A DNA stretch of 64,000 nt from the NCBI RefSeq assembly GCF_001704615.3, contig NZ_CP029397.2:124001-188000 (forward strand). The letters run 5' to 3'. The position numbers were made by a program, and so were the translations under genes. The notes beneath the pieces are model-generated. The model did not search any database. It had not been told where the DNA came from and saw only the letters and a program-made list of their open reading frames with translations. This DNA is from Acinetobacter defluvii. Lineage in GTDB: Bacteria; Pseudomonadota; Gammaproteobacteria; Pseudomonadales; Moraxellaceae. This document shows, in pieces, positions 30,505-39,228 of the stretch; within the stretch, counting starts at the first letter, position 1, and every line of letters begins with the position of its first letter.

Positions 30505-31689
30505 TTAATAAATAGTCTTAGGGTGGAATTTCTGAAAAGTGGTTCCATCAAATAATTGTACCTGATTACGTCCCGATTGCTTCGCATGATACAAAGCTTG
30601 GTCAGCAAACCTAAGAGCTTGATCAAGAGTTGAATCAGTTGTACTCATTCCTACTCCGAAGCTTGCAGTAATGTGAATACTTTGCTCATTATTTAATTTT
30701 AATGGCTCATCCGCTATGGTTTTGCGGCATTTTTCTGCAATTTCTAAGGCTTGATGAATTGTAATATGGGATAATAATAAAATAAATTCTTCCCCTCCAT
30801 ACCGCGCGACAATATCTGTTTTACGTACAGTTCGTGATAAGGTTTTGGCGATCTGTATGAGTGCAGCATCCCCTGTATGATGCCCATAGGAGTCATTAAT
30901 TGTTTTAAAGTGATCGAGATCTAATATAATAATAATATAAGATGTTTGTTGTTCCTTGAGTTCATTAATTTTTTCATTAAAAAAACGACGATTATATAAT
31001 TCGGTTAAAGGATCAATTTGACTGATTTTTTCGAATAATGATTCACGATAACGCCATTGATATAAAAGCAACTCAAAAAATAATAAACCAGCAAATAAGA
31101 CTGGGATAATGAAATAAATCATACTATAAACCCAGAAGTAGTTGTGATAGAGAGTATTGCTTAATAGCTTTGAGCTAAAAATAGGGGCATAAGAAATAGT
31201 ATTTTGTGTAGTAAGATAAATTAATACGGAGAAAATGGAGGTGGCTATAATAAGGTTAAAATAAATAATTTTCTTACTAAATAAAACTAAACCAATACCT
31301 GTGACACAAACACTGGTAAAAATAGTGGCAGGACTATAAATCCCCACAAAGTAACCATCTAAAATTAAAATAAGAATAAAGGTTGTAATGATAAAATAGC
31401 TAAAATAATAATTTACCCAATCTTTTTTAAAGTTAAAAATACTAATACAAATCAGTATGATTAAACAAATGATAGAAATAATATTAACTTGAAGTTGCTT
31501 TTTAATTAAAGGTAGATTTACCCATTGCCAAATATCAGGAGTTATAATGATATAAAGCTTCCATACGATCCAAAGTAAATGCATAAGAATAGCTAAAACT
31601 AAAACTAAGATACATTTTTGAATATTTGTCCAACGCATAATTATTGTAGATTGGATATAGTTCAGTATCGTTTTAGATAAATTAGTCAT
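30505..31689 (-). CDS. Membrane-bound diguanylate cyclase (GGDEF)
   Basis: A 394-residue protein with about six N-terminal membrane helices (residues 20-210) and a C-terminal GGDEF domain. The active site reads ARYGGEEFILLL near residue 297, and the metal/substrate segment is DLDHFKTINDSYGHHTGD. It should synthesise c-di-GMP. An RxxD inhibitory site is not evident. The N-terminus resembles a MASE-type sensor but I do not name a family. The start is uncertain because the ribosome site is weak, and an internal Met at residue 18 is possible. Confidence 0.85.
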   Translation of the reverse strand: MTNLSKTILNYIQSTIIMRWTNIQKCILVLVLAILMHLLWIVWKLYIIITPDIWQWVNLPLIKKQLQVNIISIICLIILICISIFNFKKDWVNYYFSYFIITTFILILILDGYFVGIYSPATIFTSVCVTGIGLVLFSKKIIYFNLIIATSIFSVLIYLTTQNTISYAPIFSSKLLSNTLYHNYFWVYSMIYFIIPVLFAGLLFFELLLYQWRYRESLFEKISQIDPLTELYNRRFFNEKINELKEQQTSYIIIILDLDHFKTINDSYGHHTGDAALIQIAKTLSRTVRKTDIVARYGGEEFILLLSHITIHQALEIAEKCRKTIADEPLKLNNEQSIHITASFGVGMSTTDSTLDQALRFADQALYHAKQSGRNQVQLFDGTTFQKFHPKTIY

Positions 31690-31984
31690 AAATATTATTT
31701 TGAGTCTCTTATAAAAAAATTAAAGGAATATAATGATATGTAGGAAGTGAAGCATAATCTTCATATGCCATGAGTGCATGAAAATTTTTCATATCAATTT
31801 ATTAAAACTGATTTAATTAGAATGGATTGTATACTTTTATTGTTCTAACACTTGCCTTACATGTAAAAAACTAAGAACTTAAATTATAAACGAAATGAAT
31901 TTTTAAACTAGATGATTTGGATATAAATGTGATGAAATTTGCATTATTTGGTATTAACTTGATACTTACTTTATTCTGATTTTG
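31690..31984. other. Gene-free AT-rich stretch
   Basis: Between the GGDEF gene start and the terminator of the hydrolase gene I see no reading frame, repeat or RNA signature. It should hold the promoter of the GGDEF gene. Confidence 0.4.
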
Positions 31985-32012
31985 AATAATCAGCAATAAG
32001 ATGCTGATTATT
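31985..32012 (-). terminator. Hairpin after the alpha/beta hydrolase gene
   Basis: AATAATCAGCA and TGCTGATTATT form an 11-bp stem with a 6-base loop 14 bases beyond the stop of the minus-strand hydrolase gene. The T-run is weak, so termination may be inefficient. Confidence 0.6.
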
Positions 32013-32026
32013 CATCAAAAAGGATT

Positions 32027-32941
32027 TTAACTTTGATCCAGTTTGTGTGCGAACTCCGCAATATCAGCCAATGCTTTTTTAGCTTCATCAAACCAAGGAC
32101 TAAACATTTGGAAATTATGCCACATGCCTGTGTAGAGTTTATAGCTAACCTCTACATCCGCTTTTTTGGCTTTCTTCTCAAAACGAATAGCATCATCCAT
32201 TAAGATTTCTTTTGAACCCACTTGCACTAAAGTTGGTGGTAAACCCTCAAGATCATCAAAAATAGGTGAAATTTCAGGCATGGCTGCATTTATACCCTTA
32301 GGTACATAATAGTTAATACCTGCCTCAAGTGCTTCTACAGACAGTAGAGCATCATGTTTTTGATTATAACGTAAAGACTCACTGGTCAAGGTTAAATCTA
32401 AAAAAGGTGACATTAAAATCAAACCACTTGGCATGCGTTTAGGGTCTTCTTTTTTTAATTTAAGCGCCAAAGCCAAAGCTAGATTTGCTCCACAGGAATC
32501 ACCTGACACAATAATATCTTTGGGCTGTACCCCTTGGTCAATCAGCATTTGATAAATATCATAAATAGCGTCACTTGCTTCAGGATAAGGGTGTTCAGGT
32601 GCTAAAGGATAATCGACATGTAGCACTTGCATTTGTGTACGAACAGCGATTTCAGATAAAAAAGCACGATGCGTTTTTAATGAGCCTACAAAAAAAGCAC
32701 CACCGTGAATATGTAAAATCATTTGCGTGGTTTGATGTTGAGGTTTGATCTCTTCAGCATGAATTCCTGCAATGCGTAGTGTTCTAAACTCAACATGTTT
32801 GGGTTGTGGAAAAACACGTGTAAGTTGCTCAATTGCGAAACGTAATGCAGTGGGTGGAAGATTTAAACGACTTGGCATTTTAAAGCTAGTTTTTAAAACT
32901 GCTTCAGTAACGAATTGTTTCATTAATGGGTGAATCTTCAT
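32027..32941 (-). CDS. Alpha/beta hydrolase (HSL-type esterase)
   Basis: A 304-residue carboxylesterase of the hormone-sensitive-lipase type. The oxyanion motif is LHIHGGAFFVGS and the nucleophile elbow is VSGDSCGANLALAL. The Asp and His of the triad lie in LPPTLVQVGSKEILMDD and GMWHNFQMF. A frame continues 18 codons upstream (to 32995), but ATG 32941 has GGAAAAA before it. The substrate is unknown. No signal peptide is seen. Confidence 0.85.
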   Translation of the reverse strand: MKIHPLMKQFVTEAVLKTSFKMPSRLNLPPTALRFAIEQLTRVFPQPKHVEFRTLRIAGIHAEEIKPQHQTTQMILHIHGGAFFVGSLKTHRAFLSEIAVRTQMQVLHVDYPLAPEHPYPEASDAIYDIYQMLIDQGVQPKDIIVSGDSCGANLALALALKLKKEDPKRMPSGLILMSPFLDLTLTSESLRYNQKHDALLSVEALEAGINYYVPKGINAAMPEISPIFDDLEGLPPTLVQVGSKEILMDDAIRFEKKAKKADVEVSYKLYTGMWHNFQMFSPWFDEAKKALADIAEFAHKLDQS

Positions 32942-33096
32942 GCTTTTTCCATTTTGTTTGCTTTTTACTATTTTTATAGGTTGATTAATCAACATTATTT
33001 ACAAGGCTACACTAAATAGTCACATTGAAAAATTGCATATTTGTTGCAATTTTTGAATACTATCATATGTCAATTATGACTAGGGAAATCAAAAAA

Positions 33097-33525
33097 ATGA
33101 AAAAAATTGCACTCATGGTTGGATTGCTTACAGCAACAGCATTCGCCAATGCCGCAGACCCACTTAATGGTACAGTATGGAAAACCATTGATGATGAAAC
33201 CAAGCAAGCAAAAGCTGTGGTGAAATTTACTGAGCAGAAGAATGGTACACTTTCAGCAAGTATTCAAAGTGTTTTAACACCAGGTGAAGAAAATGCTTGT
33301 ACTAAATGTGAGGGGAAATACCATAATAAATCATTGAAAGGTGTAACGATTGTTTATGGCTTAAAAAATGTTAATGGTAAATATGAAGGCGGTACGATTC
33401 TAGATCCGAAAAATGGCAAAACCTACAAATTAAAAGGCGAGCTTGCAGGAAATAAACTCAACCTTCGTGGTTATATGGGGGTTGCTGCTTTAGGTCGTAA
33501 TCAAACTTGGATTCGTGCTAACTAA
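33097..33525 (+). CDS. DUF2147 exported protein
   Basis: A 142-residue protein with signal peptide KKIALMVGLLTATAFANA and a DUF2147 domain (LNGTVWKTIDDETKQ; GGTILDPKNGKTYKL; LNLRGYMGVAALGRNQTWIR). A CTKC pair lies in the mature part. Function is unknown. The frame opens further upstream. ATG 33097 is chosen from AGGGA and the signal peptide. Confidence 0.85.
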   Translation: MKKIALMVGLLTATAFANAADPLNGTVWKTIDDETKQAKAVVKFTEQKNGTLSASIQSVLTPGEENACTKCEGKYHNKSLKGVTIVYGLKNVNGKYEGGTILDPKNGKTYKLKGELAGNKLNLRGYMGVAALGRNQTWIRAN

Positions 33526-33546
33526 TCCTATATAGCCAGTTAATTG

Positions 33547-33577
33547 AAAAAACTCGATAGATTATATCGAGTTTTTT
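33547..33577 (+). terminator. Terminator of the DUF2147 gene
   Basis: AAAAAACTCGATA and TATCGAGTTTTTT around GATTA, 20 bases after the stop. Confidence 0.9.
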
Positions 33578-33817
33578 ATGAGTAAATCTTTAGGTAGTGT
33601 TCTAAATTGTATGCTACTCAAATCTAACAATACAAAAATTAAAAACAGATAAAATAAATTTACTAAATTTTCAATATCTTGTGATATTGATATAGTGGAT
33701 AAAAGACAGTCATATTTTTTGAAGTACATTCGGATGCTTAACACCTGAAACTCAATGATATCAGATAGAAAGTTTTGCATGAGTCCCTATTCATCAAACC
33801 CATGTGTTGCGGATGAG

Positions 33818-34165
33818 TTATTTCAAGTTACGGATTTGATTCTCATCAAAACCTACGACATATGCACCATCTTTTTCAATAATAGGACGTTTGATCATAC
33901 TGGTATGAGTGACTAAAGCTTGAATTAGATTATCTTGATTAGACAGAGCATCTTGTTGTTCTTGTTCGGATAGTTTTTTCCAAGTCGTCCCTTTTTTATT
34001 CAGTACGATATCTTGTCCCAAATGATCTAACCAAACTTTTACTGTTTCTGCAGCAATGCCTTGTTTTTTATAATCATGAAATTCAAAGGGTAAAGCCAAT
34101 TCATTCAATAGATCAAATGATTTTTTCATTGAATTACAATTTTTAATTCCATAAATTTTCAGCAT
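33818..34165 (-). CDS. ArsC/Spx-family (YffB-like) protein
   Basis: A 115-residue thioredoxin-fold protein: YGIKNCNSMKKSFDLLNE carries the single N-terminal Cys, and RPIIEKDGAYVVGF is the family's C-terminal block. YffB-like proteins are glutathione-dependent reductase candidates, and the exact substrate is unknown. The frame extends 11 codons upstream, but GAAGG 6 bases before ATG 34165 favours the shorter start. Confidence 0.85.
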   Translation of the reverse strand: MLKIYGIKNCNSMKKSFDLLNELALPFEFHDYKKQGIAAETVKVWLDHLGQDIVLNKKGTTWKKLSEQEQQDALSNQDNLIQALVTHTSMIKRPIIEKDGAYVVGFDENQIRNLK

Positions 34166-34287
34166 AGCGTGCCTTCTCCTTTCCACTTTTAAATACACAG
34201 TTTTAGCTTAACAAAAAAGGCAGTAGGATTGAACTGCTATAAAATTTACAAATTGAAAAGAAAGATTGTCATAAAATTGAAAGATTG

Positions 34288-34315
34288 ATTGTTTATATTA
34301 AGCAATATAAACAAT
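34288..34315. repeat. 12-bp perfect inverted repeat
   Basis: ATTGTTTATATT (34288-34299) and AATATAAACAAT (34304-34315) with loop AAGC. It lies about 120 bases upstream of the YffB-like gene and beyond the terminator of the putative sRNA. It could be an operator or a weak hairpin, with no T-run. Confidence 0.6.
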
Positions 34316-34380
34316 AATTAAAGAAAACTGAATAAAGATCAACAACGAAAAAACTTGAGAATAATAAATAATTGGTTTAA

Positions 34381-34540
34381 AAAAGAGAAAACCCGCATCT
34401 AATCATCCTGACTATGCGGGTCTCAATACAACGTCCAATGTCAAATCCATTAAAAATATAAACTTACGTAAATATTTTCTTTCCGTCCTACGGCGTCCTA
34501 TCCCTTTGCTGTCATCCTGACAATGTCCCTGTGCCGTAAG
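34381..34540 (-). ncRNA. Putative CsrB/RsmZ-like CsrA-sequestering sRNA
   Basis: The minus strand carries a run of GGA motifs and no protein. Two are in perfect small hairpins: TGTCAGGATGACA (34522-34510) and CCGTAGGACGG (34493-34483). A third, AGTCAGGATGATT, is in the loop of the terminator. CAGGGAC, AAGGGAT, TAGGACG and TTGGACG add more, about eight in 160 bases. CAGGATG is the classic CsrB repeat. The RNA ends in stem CCCGCAT/ATGCGGG (34420-34392) followed by a T-rich run. These are the architecture of CsrB/RsmY/RsmZ RNAs that titrate CsrA. The 5' end is estimated from the first GGA motif. Confidence 0.75.
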
Positions 34541-34611
34541 ACAATAATGCGCTTATTGGGTAAAATAAAAAATACGATAACACGACATCTCATGTACGAT
34601 ATTTGCATATA

Positions 34612-34635
34612 TTAAGTGAACGATCGTTCACTTAA
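34612..34635. promoter_or_regulatory. 24-bp perfect palindrome upstream of the putative sRNA
   Basis: The sequence TTAAGTGAACGA is followed directly by its exact complement TCGTTCACTTAA. It lies between the stop of xth and the presumed sRNA promoter, about 75-95 bases upstream of the sRNA 5' end. No T-run follows, so it is more likely a protein-binding site (TetR-like or response regulator) than a terminator. The binding protein is unknown. Confidence 0.65.
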
Positions 34636-34657
34636 ATTATTTGTGTTTTTATTTAGC

Positions 34658-35476
34658 CTAAAGCTTATAGTCAATAATCACAGGTGCATGGTCGCTAAAC
34701 CATGTATCTTTGTAAACCCATGCATTGACAGTACGTTCTTTCCAGTCTGGTGAGCAAGCATGATAGTCAATCCGCCAACCGACATTTTTAGCACGTGCTT
34801 GTCCACGGTTTGACCACCACGAGTAAAGTTCTGCTTCTTTACGCACTTCACGGAAAGTATCAACATAACCCAATTCATCATAAATATGATCAAGCCAAGC
34901 ACGCTCATGAGGTAAACAACCCGAAGACTTTTGGTTACCTGACCAGTTTTTAATATCAATACGTTTATGTACGATATTGTAGTCACCACAAACGATGACA
35001 GATTTATTGTCATCACGCCATTGTTTTAAAATGGCTTTATATTGTTCTAAGAAATGGTCTTTACGCGTTTGTGCCTCTTCACCTGAAGAACCAGAAGGTA
35101 GATATAATGAACAAATATGTACATTATGTGCCAGACCTAAATTAAACTCAGCACTGATAAAGCGACCTTGAGAATCGGCTAATTCAAATCCCAAACCATC
35201 TGTAATGGAAACAAAAGGTAGGCGGCTATAGATCGCAGTGCCAGCATAGCCGGCACGTTCTGCTGGAAATAAATGGGTATACCAACCTTCAGGGCGAAAT
35301 TTTTCAGTCCATTGTGCATGGGTAATACGGCTTTCTTGCATACAGATCACATCTGCATCGGATTGTTCCATCCATTCAAGTAGACCTTTGGTGACTGAAG
35401 CTCGTAAACCATTTACGTTAATGGAGACAACACGTAAAATTTTTTGATCACTTGGATAGCTACTCTTTGGTATCAT
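34658..35476 (-). CDS. xth: Exodeoxyribonuclease III (AP endonuclease)
   Basis: A 272-residue EEP-fold nuclease for base excision repair. Catalytic motifs are ISINVNGLRASV-type (VVSINVNGLRAS), ICMQESRI, VCGDYNIVHKRID and the C-terminal FSDHAPVIIDY. The start at ATG 35476 is two codons inside a TTG-initiated frame. It is divergent from pyrE with a very short gap, so the promoters overlap. Confidence 0.95.
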   Translation of the reverse strand: MIPKSSYPSDQKILRVVSINVNGLRASVTKGLLEWMEQSDADVICMQESRITHAQWTEKFRPEGWYTHLFPAERAGYAGTAIYSRLPFVSITDGLGFELADSQGRFISAEFNLGLAHNVHICSLYLPSGSSGEEAQTRKDHFLEQYKAILKQWRDDNKSVIVCGDYNIVHKRIDIKNWSGNQKSSGCLPHERAWLDHIYDELGYVDTFREVRKEAELYSWWSNRGQARAKNVGWRIDYHACSPDWKERTVNAWVYKDTWFSDHAPVIIDYKL

Positions 35477-35517
35477 GCGCAAGTCTTACCTCTATTACAG
35501 AATATTTGGAGCACCTC

Positions 35518-36168
35518 ATGTCAACGCCAGCTCAGTTTAACCCACAAACTTTTATCGAACTTGCATTATCACGTGGTGTGCTTAAATTTGGTGAGTTTAC
35601 TTTAAAATCAGGTCGTGTGAGCCCTTATTTTTTTAATGCAGGTTTACTCAATGACGGTGAAGCATTATCGCTGTTAGCGCAAGGTTATGCAGATAAACTC
35701 ACACAATGTAACAATGTTGAGGTGATTTTTGGTCCCGCATATAAAGGTATTCCATTTGTTGCAGCAACCGCTGTGGCATTATCACAAAATCATGCGATCA
35801 GTGTACCTTGGGGCTTTAACCGTAAAGAAGCCAAAGATCATGGGGAAGGTGGTGTGCTGGTTGGTGCAGCAGTTGAAGGCAAAAAAGTGTGGATTATTGA
35901 TGATGTAATCACTGCGGGTACTGCGATTCGTGAAGTTGTCACTATCTTGAAAAATGCTGGTGCGACAATTGCTGGTGTTTTGGTGGCTTTAGATCGTCAA
36001 GAAAAAGGTCAAGGTCAACTTTCTGCAATTCAAGAAGTACAAAAAGAGCTTGAAATCCCTGTACATGCTTTAATTACTATGAAAGATTTGATGGATTACT
36101 TAGATGCTAAAGGCGAAAAAGAAGCTTTGGCAAAGATGGAAGCGTATCGTATCAAATATGGGATTTAA
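35518..36168 (+). CDS. pyrE: Orotate phosphoribosyltransferase
   Basis: A 216-residue type I phosphoribosyltransferase turning orotate and PRPP into OMP. The PRPP loop is VWIIDDVITAGTAIRE, and FGPAYKGIPF and WGFNRKEAKDHGEGG are family blocks. The open frame starts earlier, but GGAG 6 bases before ATG 35518 and the family length set the start. Confidence 0.96.
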   Translation: MSTPAQFNPQTFIELALSRGVLKFGEFTLKSGRVSPYFFNAGLLNDGEALSLLAQGYADKLTQCNNVEVIFGPAYKGIPFVAATAVALSQNHAISVPWGFNRKEAKDHGEGGVLVGAAVEGKKVWIIDDVITAGTAIREVVTILKNAGATIAGVLVALDRQEKGQGQLSAIQEVQKELEIPVHALITMKDLMDYLDAKGEKEALAKMEAYRIKYGI

Positions 36169-36192
36169 GACCGTAAAAATAATGATGTAGAG

Positions 36193-36218
36193 TAAGGAGC
36201 GTTGGCTCCTTATTTTTG
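36193..36218 (+). terminator. Terminator of pyrE
   Basis: TAAGGAGC and GCTCCTTA around GTTG, then TTTTT. Confidence 0.88.
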
Positions 36219-36248
36219 TCGGTTGATTGGTTTTAGGTGAATGGATAC

Positions 36249-36779
36249 ATGCTTTTTTTAGTTTTGGTAGTCATCGTCGTTGTACTTGGTTTTTTTATAA
36301 TACAGCAGCTAGATGAGCGGCGTTGGCAACGTTATCAGTTTGAACGTGATATGTTTTTCCGTGATCATCCTTTATTGCTAGAAGATTTGGATAGCTTTGA
36401 TTATATGCTGAAATTAACTCATGCGATGCAGCGTAAAATTATCACGGAACTGATGTTAAAACCGACCATGCAACCCATATATAAAAAAGTCCGTTTACAA
36501 CGTTTACCTGAAACCTCTCAAGAAAAATATCACATTCAAGTGTTGTTAAATGAGATTAAAATCGCAGAATTAGAACCAAATTATGCTCAAAAGTTTGGAG
36601 AAAGTTTAATTAAAACTGATTTTGAGATTGGTCGTCCGATAGAGGTATTATCGGAAATTTTAGTGATACAAAAAAATAGTCATGAACTCGGCTGTCAAAT
36701 GTGTTTGCGTCTACCGCAGAATCCTACAGATATTGCGCAGTTACTTTTGGTCGAGCAAAAGCGTATGCAAAAAAACTAA
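36249..36779 (+). CDS. Membrane-anchored protein of unknown function
   Basis: A 176-residue protein with one N-terminal membrane helix (LFLVLVVIVVVLGFFI) followed by a charged cytoplasmic or periplasmic domain. I do not recognise the family. The start may instead be GTG 36237, four codons earlier. It begins 31 bases after the pyrE terminator. Confidence 0.65.
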   Translation: MLFLVLVVIVVVLGFFIIQQLDERRWQRYQFERDMFFRDHPLLLEDLDSFDYMLKLTHAMQRKIITELMLKPTMQPIYKKVRLQRLPETSQEKYHIQVLLNEIKIAELEPNYAQKFGESLIKTDFEIGRPIEVLSEILVIQKNSHELGCQMCLRLPQNPTDIAQLLLVEQKRMQKN

Positions 36780-36840
36780 AATACAAGACCGCATGCTGTA
36801 ATAGAAAGCTATATCTCTAATCCCTATTTTAAGTATTTGC

Positions 36841-37008
36841 CTGTGCAAATATTGCGCAGCTGCATCAACTTTAAAAGAAAATTTACAACAAAAACAATTC
36901 TACTATTGTCCTATCCTTGATATTCAGCGTATTAATTGTAGTCTAGGTCAAGCATTTAAAAGTGACTACAATGTAACCTATCGGCATCGCCATGAAGATT
37001 TTGTGTAG
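36841..37008 (+). CDS. Small CxxC protein without a canonical start codon (possible gene or remnant)
   Basis: A frame open from 36805 to TAG 37006-37008 has protein-like content: CKYCAAASTLKENLQQ, then FYYCPILDIQRINCSLG and YRHRHEDFV at the end. It has no in-frame ATG, GTG or TTG. CTG 36841 or ATT 36835 would be needed to start it. It is either a rare-start small protein with a CxxC pair, or a gene that has lost its 5' end. It lies just upstream of the pirin gene. Confidence 0.4.
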   Translation: MCKYCAAASTLKENLQQKQFYYCPILDIQRINCSLGQAFKSDYNVTYRHRHEDFV

Positions 37009-37028
37009 TAGTAATTTAGGATAAAAAT

Positions 37029-37976
37029 ATGACCAATACCAATTATACCGAGATTTCAAATTCAGACGATTGCGAAAAATATGTGAATAAATTTATTCAA
37101 GACTTCGAAATTCGTTCTGCAGAGATCGGCAAAGGCACCGTCATTAAACGTGCATTACCGAGTCGTCACAAGCGCATGATTGGTGCGTGGTGCTTTTTGG
37201 ATCATGCAGGTCCAGTCAGCTTCCCACAAGGTGATGGATTAGATGTTGGACCGCATCCACATATCGGTTTGCAGACATTTACCTGGATGATTGAAGGTAC
37301 CATGATGCATACCGACAGTATCGGCTCAAAGCAGCTAATTCGTCCGAAACAAGTCAACTTAATGACCGCAGGTTATGGAATTTCGCATACAGAAGTTGCG
37401 CCTGAGTCAGAAACTAAAATGCATGCTGCACAACTGTGGATTGCTTTGCCTGATGATAAACTTAATATGGCACCGCAGTTTGATCATTATCCAGAGTTAC
37501 CTGTAGTAACACGAGAGGGTGTTGAATTTACCGTGTTGGTCGGTGAATATCTAGAGACCACTTCTCCAGTGAAAGTACATAGCGAGCTTTTAGGAGTGGA
37601 CTTAACCGCCCACGAATCAACGACCACACGTATTCCGTTAAATCCCAAGTTTGAATATGGTTTCTTAGCTTTAGAAGGAACAGCAACCATCAATGGGCAT
37701 GAGCTGACCGATGACAATATGGTGGTGCTAGAGCCCGGCTTAAATGATATTGAAGTACAGTTGCATGCAGGTAGTCGTTTGTTACTGTTGGGAGGCGAGC
37801 CATTTGAGTCACCGATTTTATTGTGGTGGAATTTGGTTGGACGTACACAAGAGGAATTAAAAATTGCACGTGAACAATGGATCAACCAAGATCCGCGTTT
37901 TGGCTCTATTCCTGATTATGAAGGTCCACGTTTAGAAGCACCTGCATTCCCAGATAAAATGCGTCCTTCAAAATAA
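37029..37976 (+). CDS. Pirin family protein
   Basis: A 315-residue bicupin. The N-terminal cupin has the metal ligands in VGPHPHIGLQTFTWMIEG and GYGISHTEVAPESE. The C-terminal cupin is degenerate. Bacterial pirins include quercetin dioxygenase-like and redox-regulatory members, and the role is not predictable here. AGGATAAAAAT precedes the ATG. Confidence 0.88.
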   Translation: MTNTNYTEISNSDDCEKYVNKFIQDFEIRSAEIGKGTVIKRALPSRHKRMIGAWCFLDHAGPVSFPQGDGLDVGPHPHIGLQTFTWMIEGTMMHTDSIGSKQLIRPKQVNLMTAGYGISHTEVAPESETKMHAAQLWIALPDDKLNMAPQFDHYPELPVVTREGVEFTVLVGEYLETTSPVKVHSELLGVDLTAHESTTTRIPLNPKFEYGFLALEGTATINGHELTDDNMVVLEPGLNDIEVQLHAGSRLLLLGGEPFESPILLWWNLVGRTQEELKIAREQWINQDPRFGSIPDYEGPRLEAPAFPDKMRPSK

Positions 37977-38071
37977 GAATTACGTTTTTGACATGAACTC
38001 AGTGCCAAAGTGCGCTGAGTTTTAAAAGCTATAACCCTAAAAAATATTTAAAATCTGTCTGGAGAATAACA

Positions 38072-38470
38072 ATGGCAATTATCGCAAATGCAACAGTACA
38101 AACTTTTCCTGAAGCATGGTCAGGGGAAGTGACCAGTGGTAAACATCAACTGATTACAGATAAGCCAGAGTCTTTTGGTGGACAAGATAAAGGTTTAGCG
38201 CCATATGACTTCATTTGTTCAGGTTTGATTTCATGCACGATGATTACGTTACGCATGTATGCACAGCATAAAGAGATTGATTTTGGTGCATTTCGTGTTG
38301 AAGCAGATTTTAATGCCAATAAAGAAGGTAAAGAGTGGATTGAGCGCCGTTTATCTTTTGAACAAGAACTTTCGGATGAGTTAAAGCAAAAAGTTCTAGA
38401 TATTTGCCAAAAAACCCCTGTGACTAAAACCTTATTACGTAGTGTTGAGATCAATACCTCGATTATTTAA
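38072..38470 (+). CDS. OsmC-family (YhfA-like) protein
   Basis: A 132-residue OsmC/Ohr-fold protein. FICSGLISCTMITLRMYA carries the first Cys of the peroxidatic pair, but the second is placed at DICQKTPVTKTL, as in the OsmC/YhfA subgroup. It may reduce organic hydroperoxides. The start follows CTGGAGAATAACA. Confidence 0.85.
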   Translation: MAIIANATVQTFPEAWSGEVTSGKHQLITDKPESFGGQDKGLAPYDFICSGLISCTMITLRMYAQHKEIDFGAFRVEADFNANKEGKEWIERRLSFEQELSDELKQKVLDICQKTPVTKTLLRSVEINTSII

Positions 38471-38500
38471 ACCTATCGTGCGGTGGCTGAGATATATAAT

Positions 38501-38531
38501 GACACCTTGTTACGATACAAGGTGTCTTTTT
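38501..38531 (+). terminator. Terminator of the OsmC-family gene
   Basis: GACACCTTGT and ACAAGGTGTC around TACGAT, then TTTTT. Confidence 0.93.
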
Positions 38532-38580
38532 GTCATGTGAATCCGTGATAGTCAAAGTATAAAAAATATAGGCAATAACA

Positions 38581-39228
38581 ATGATTACACTCCATCATTT
38601 GCAACAATCACGCTCGATTCGTATTCTTTGGGCGCTAGAGGAACTTGGGCTTGATTATCAAATCCAATACTACAAACGACTACCAACTTTTGCAGCACCA
38701 CCAGAGCTCAAAAATATTCATCCTTTAGGTAAAGCACCGATTTTGACAGATGCTGATTTGGTGATTGCAGAGTCGGCGGTAATTTTAGAATATTTACAAG
38801 CAACCTATGATCTGAAAAATAAATTCAAGCCATCTGATTCAGCCGATAGTTTGCAATACAGTTATTGGATGCACTATGCAGAAGGTTCTTTGATGCCATT
38901 ACTGGTATTTAGTTTGGTAATGAATAATGTGCCAAAGCATGTGCCATTTTTGATCCGACCTATGGCAAAACAAATTGTCAACGGGGTGAAAGGTGGGTTT
39001 ATTCAGCCTCGACTGACGGACCATATTGCGTTTTTAGAGAATTATTTAAAGCATCATGATTATTTTGCAGGTGAATTCTCTTTTGCTGATATTCAAATGA
39101 GTTTTCCACTTATGGCTTTACAGGAACGAGTCAAGGGGCAATATCCACAGCTTCAAAAATATATCGCTCGCATACAGCAACGTCCTGCTTATCAGAAAGC
39201 TAAATTAAAAAATGATGCGTTAAAATGA
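38581..39228 (+). CDS. Glutathione S-transferase family protein
   Basis: A 215-residue GST: thioredoxin-like N-domain (SRSIRILWALEELGLDYQI; ESAVILEYL binds glutathione) and all-helical C-domain (FSFADIQMSFPLMAL). The ATGA overlap with the next gene indicates co-translation. The substrate is unknown. Confidence 0.88.
   Translation: MITLHHLQQSRSIRILWALEELGLDYQIQYYKRLPTFAAPPELKNIHPLGKAPILTDADLVIAESAVILEYLQATYDLKNKFKPSDSADSLQYSYWMHYAEGSLMPLLVFSLVMNNVPKHVPFLIRPMAKQIVNGVKGGFIQPRLTDHIAFLENYLKHHDYFAGEFSFADIQMSFPLMALQERVKGQYPQLQKYIARIQQRPAYQKAKLKNDALK

Noticed and set aside
33562..33780. 72-codon minus-strand frame after the DUF2147 terminator
   Set aside because: No ribosome site, no family, and it starts in terminator-like sequence. 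Composition is that of AT-rich intergenic DNA.
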